A stretch of DNA of 32,395 bases from Microbacteriaceae bacterium PS02068. GTDB taxonomy: Bacteria; Actinomycetota; Actinomycetes; Actinomycetales; Microbacteriaceae. The stretch's first letter is position 1; each line of letters starts with the position of its first letter. Below, in pieces: positions 32,173 through 32,395 of the stretch. The notes below the pieces were generated by a model. The model saw nothing but the letters and a program-made list of their open reading frames with translations, ran no database searches and was not told the DNA's origin. The position numbers were made by a program, and so were the translations under genes. The DNA lies in NCBI GenBank assembly GCA_029959325.1, contig JASCPF010000034.1:1-32395 (forward strand). The letters are read 5' to 3'.

Positions 32173-32395
32173 TCAGGCGAGCAGCTTGGCCTTCGCGGCG
32201 GCGAATTCGGCGTCGTCGAGGATGCCGGCGTCCTTCAGCGCCGCGAGCTTCTGCAGCTCGGCGACGATGTCGACGCCACCGGCGGGTGCCGGGGCTGCGG
32301 CCGGGGGAGCCGGCGGCGCGACGGGTGCGGCGGCGTGGGCGGCGACCGCTGCCGCGGCGGCGTCGATCTGGGCCTGCTGCTGCGCGGCCTGGAAC
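32173..32395 (-). CDS. SHOCT-domain protein, C-terminal part (truncated by window)
   Basis: The frame ending at TGA 32173 reads an Ala/Pro/Gln-rich linker (QAAQQQAQIDAAAAAVAAHAA) and then a SHOCT domain: IVAELQKLAALKDAGILDDAEFAAAKAKLLA. SHOCT is a short helical hairpin found at the C-terminus of many bacterial proteins, often after a membrane or pleckstrin-like domain; it may mediate oligomerisation. The start lies beyond the right edge, so the main domain is not visible and the protein's role cannot be stated. It precedes the unknown gene at 31454 by 57 nt on the same strand. Confidence 0.8.
   Translation of the reverse strand, partial: FQAAQQQAQIDAAAAAVAAHAAAPVAPPAPPAAAPAPAGGVDIVAELQKLAALKDAGILDDAEFAAAKAKLLA

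Overview
The window comes from a high-GC actinobacterium, most likely the family Microbacteriaceae and quite possibly Microbacterium. The basis is the GC-rich codon use, the HspR-type dnaK operon, an FprA-type reductase beside a ferredoxin-dependent sulfite reductase, many apparently leaderless starts, and a strikingly frequent word, GGATGCC. This placement is inferred from gene content; no database comparison was possible. There are no rRNA or tRNA genes, no CRISPR array and no intact insertion sequence.

Left part (about 1-11250, minus strand): an assimilatory sulfate-reduction operon read right to left. It encodes sulfite reductase, APS reductase (CysH), ATP sulfurylase (CysD, CysN), an ABC importer of the sulfonate/taurine/nitrate type (binding lipoprotein, ATPase, permease), uroporphyrinogen-III methyltransferase and an FprA-type ferredoxin reductase. 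Most junctions overlap as ATGA or GTGA. A CbiX-like chelatase lies just upstream and a YCII-domain protein just downstream. Together they import a sulfur source, activate and reduce sulfate to sulfide, and supply siroheme and electrons for the last step. The precorrin-2 dehydrogenase step is not in the window.

Middle (11245-18760): two 96-bp inverted-repeat units, then two divergent winged-helix regulators that both carry long glycine-rich segments and share a CATG-rich intergenic operator. A tandem 35-bp repeat, a small unknown gene, an Atg22-like MFS transporter and a DEAD-box RNA helicase follow. Next is a short lower-GC islet with a single-PASTA-domain protein and the tail of a broken gene, then a small membrane protein.

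Heat-shock operon (18790-22870, plus strand): dnaK, grpE, dnaJ (without zinc finger) and hspR. The promoter is clear and is flanked by two HspR-type (HAIR) inverted repeats. A PhD/VapC-type toxin-antitoxin pair follows.

Right part (23567-32395, minus strand): a large LuxR/LAL regulator, a SulP anion transporter with STAS domain, and an alkylsulfatase form an apparent alkyl-sulfate-use module. About 200 bp matching the end of the DUF2252 gene occurs on both sides of this module, once as a truncated remnant and once within the intact gene. The window ends with an Ala/Gly-repeat protein and a truncated SHOCT-domain protein.

The most unusual items are the paired 96-bp elements, the regulator pair with glycine-rich tails, the direct repeat bracketing the sulfatase module, the GGATGCC word, and the recurring TANNNT-N6-ATG starts. 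I do not see one feature that amounts to a wholly new system.
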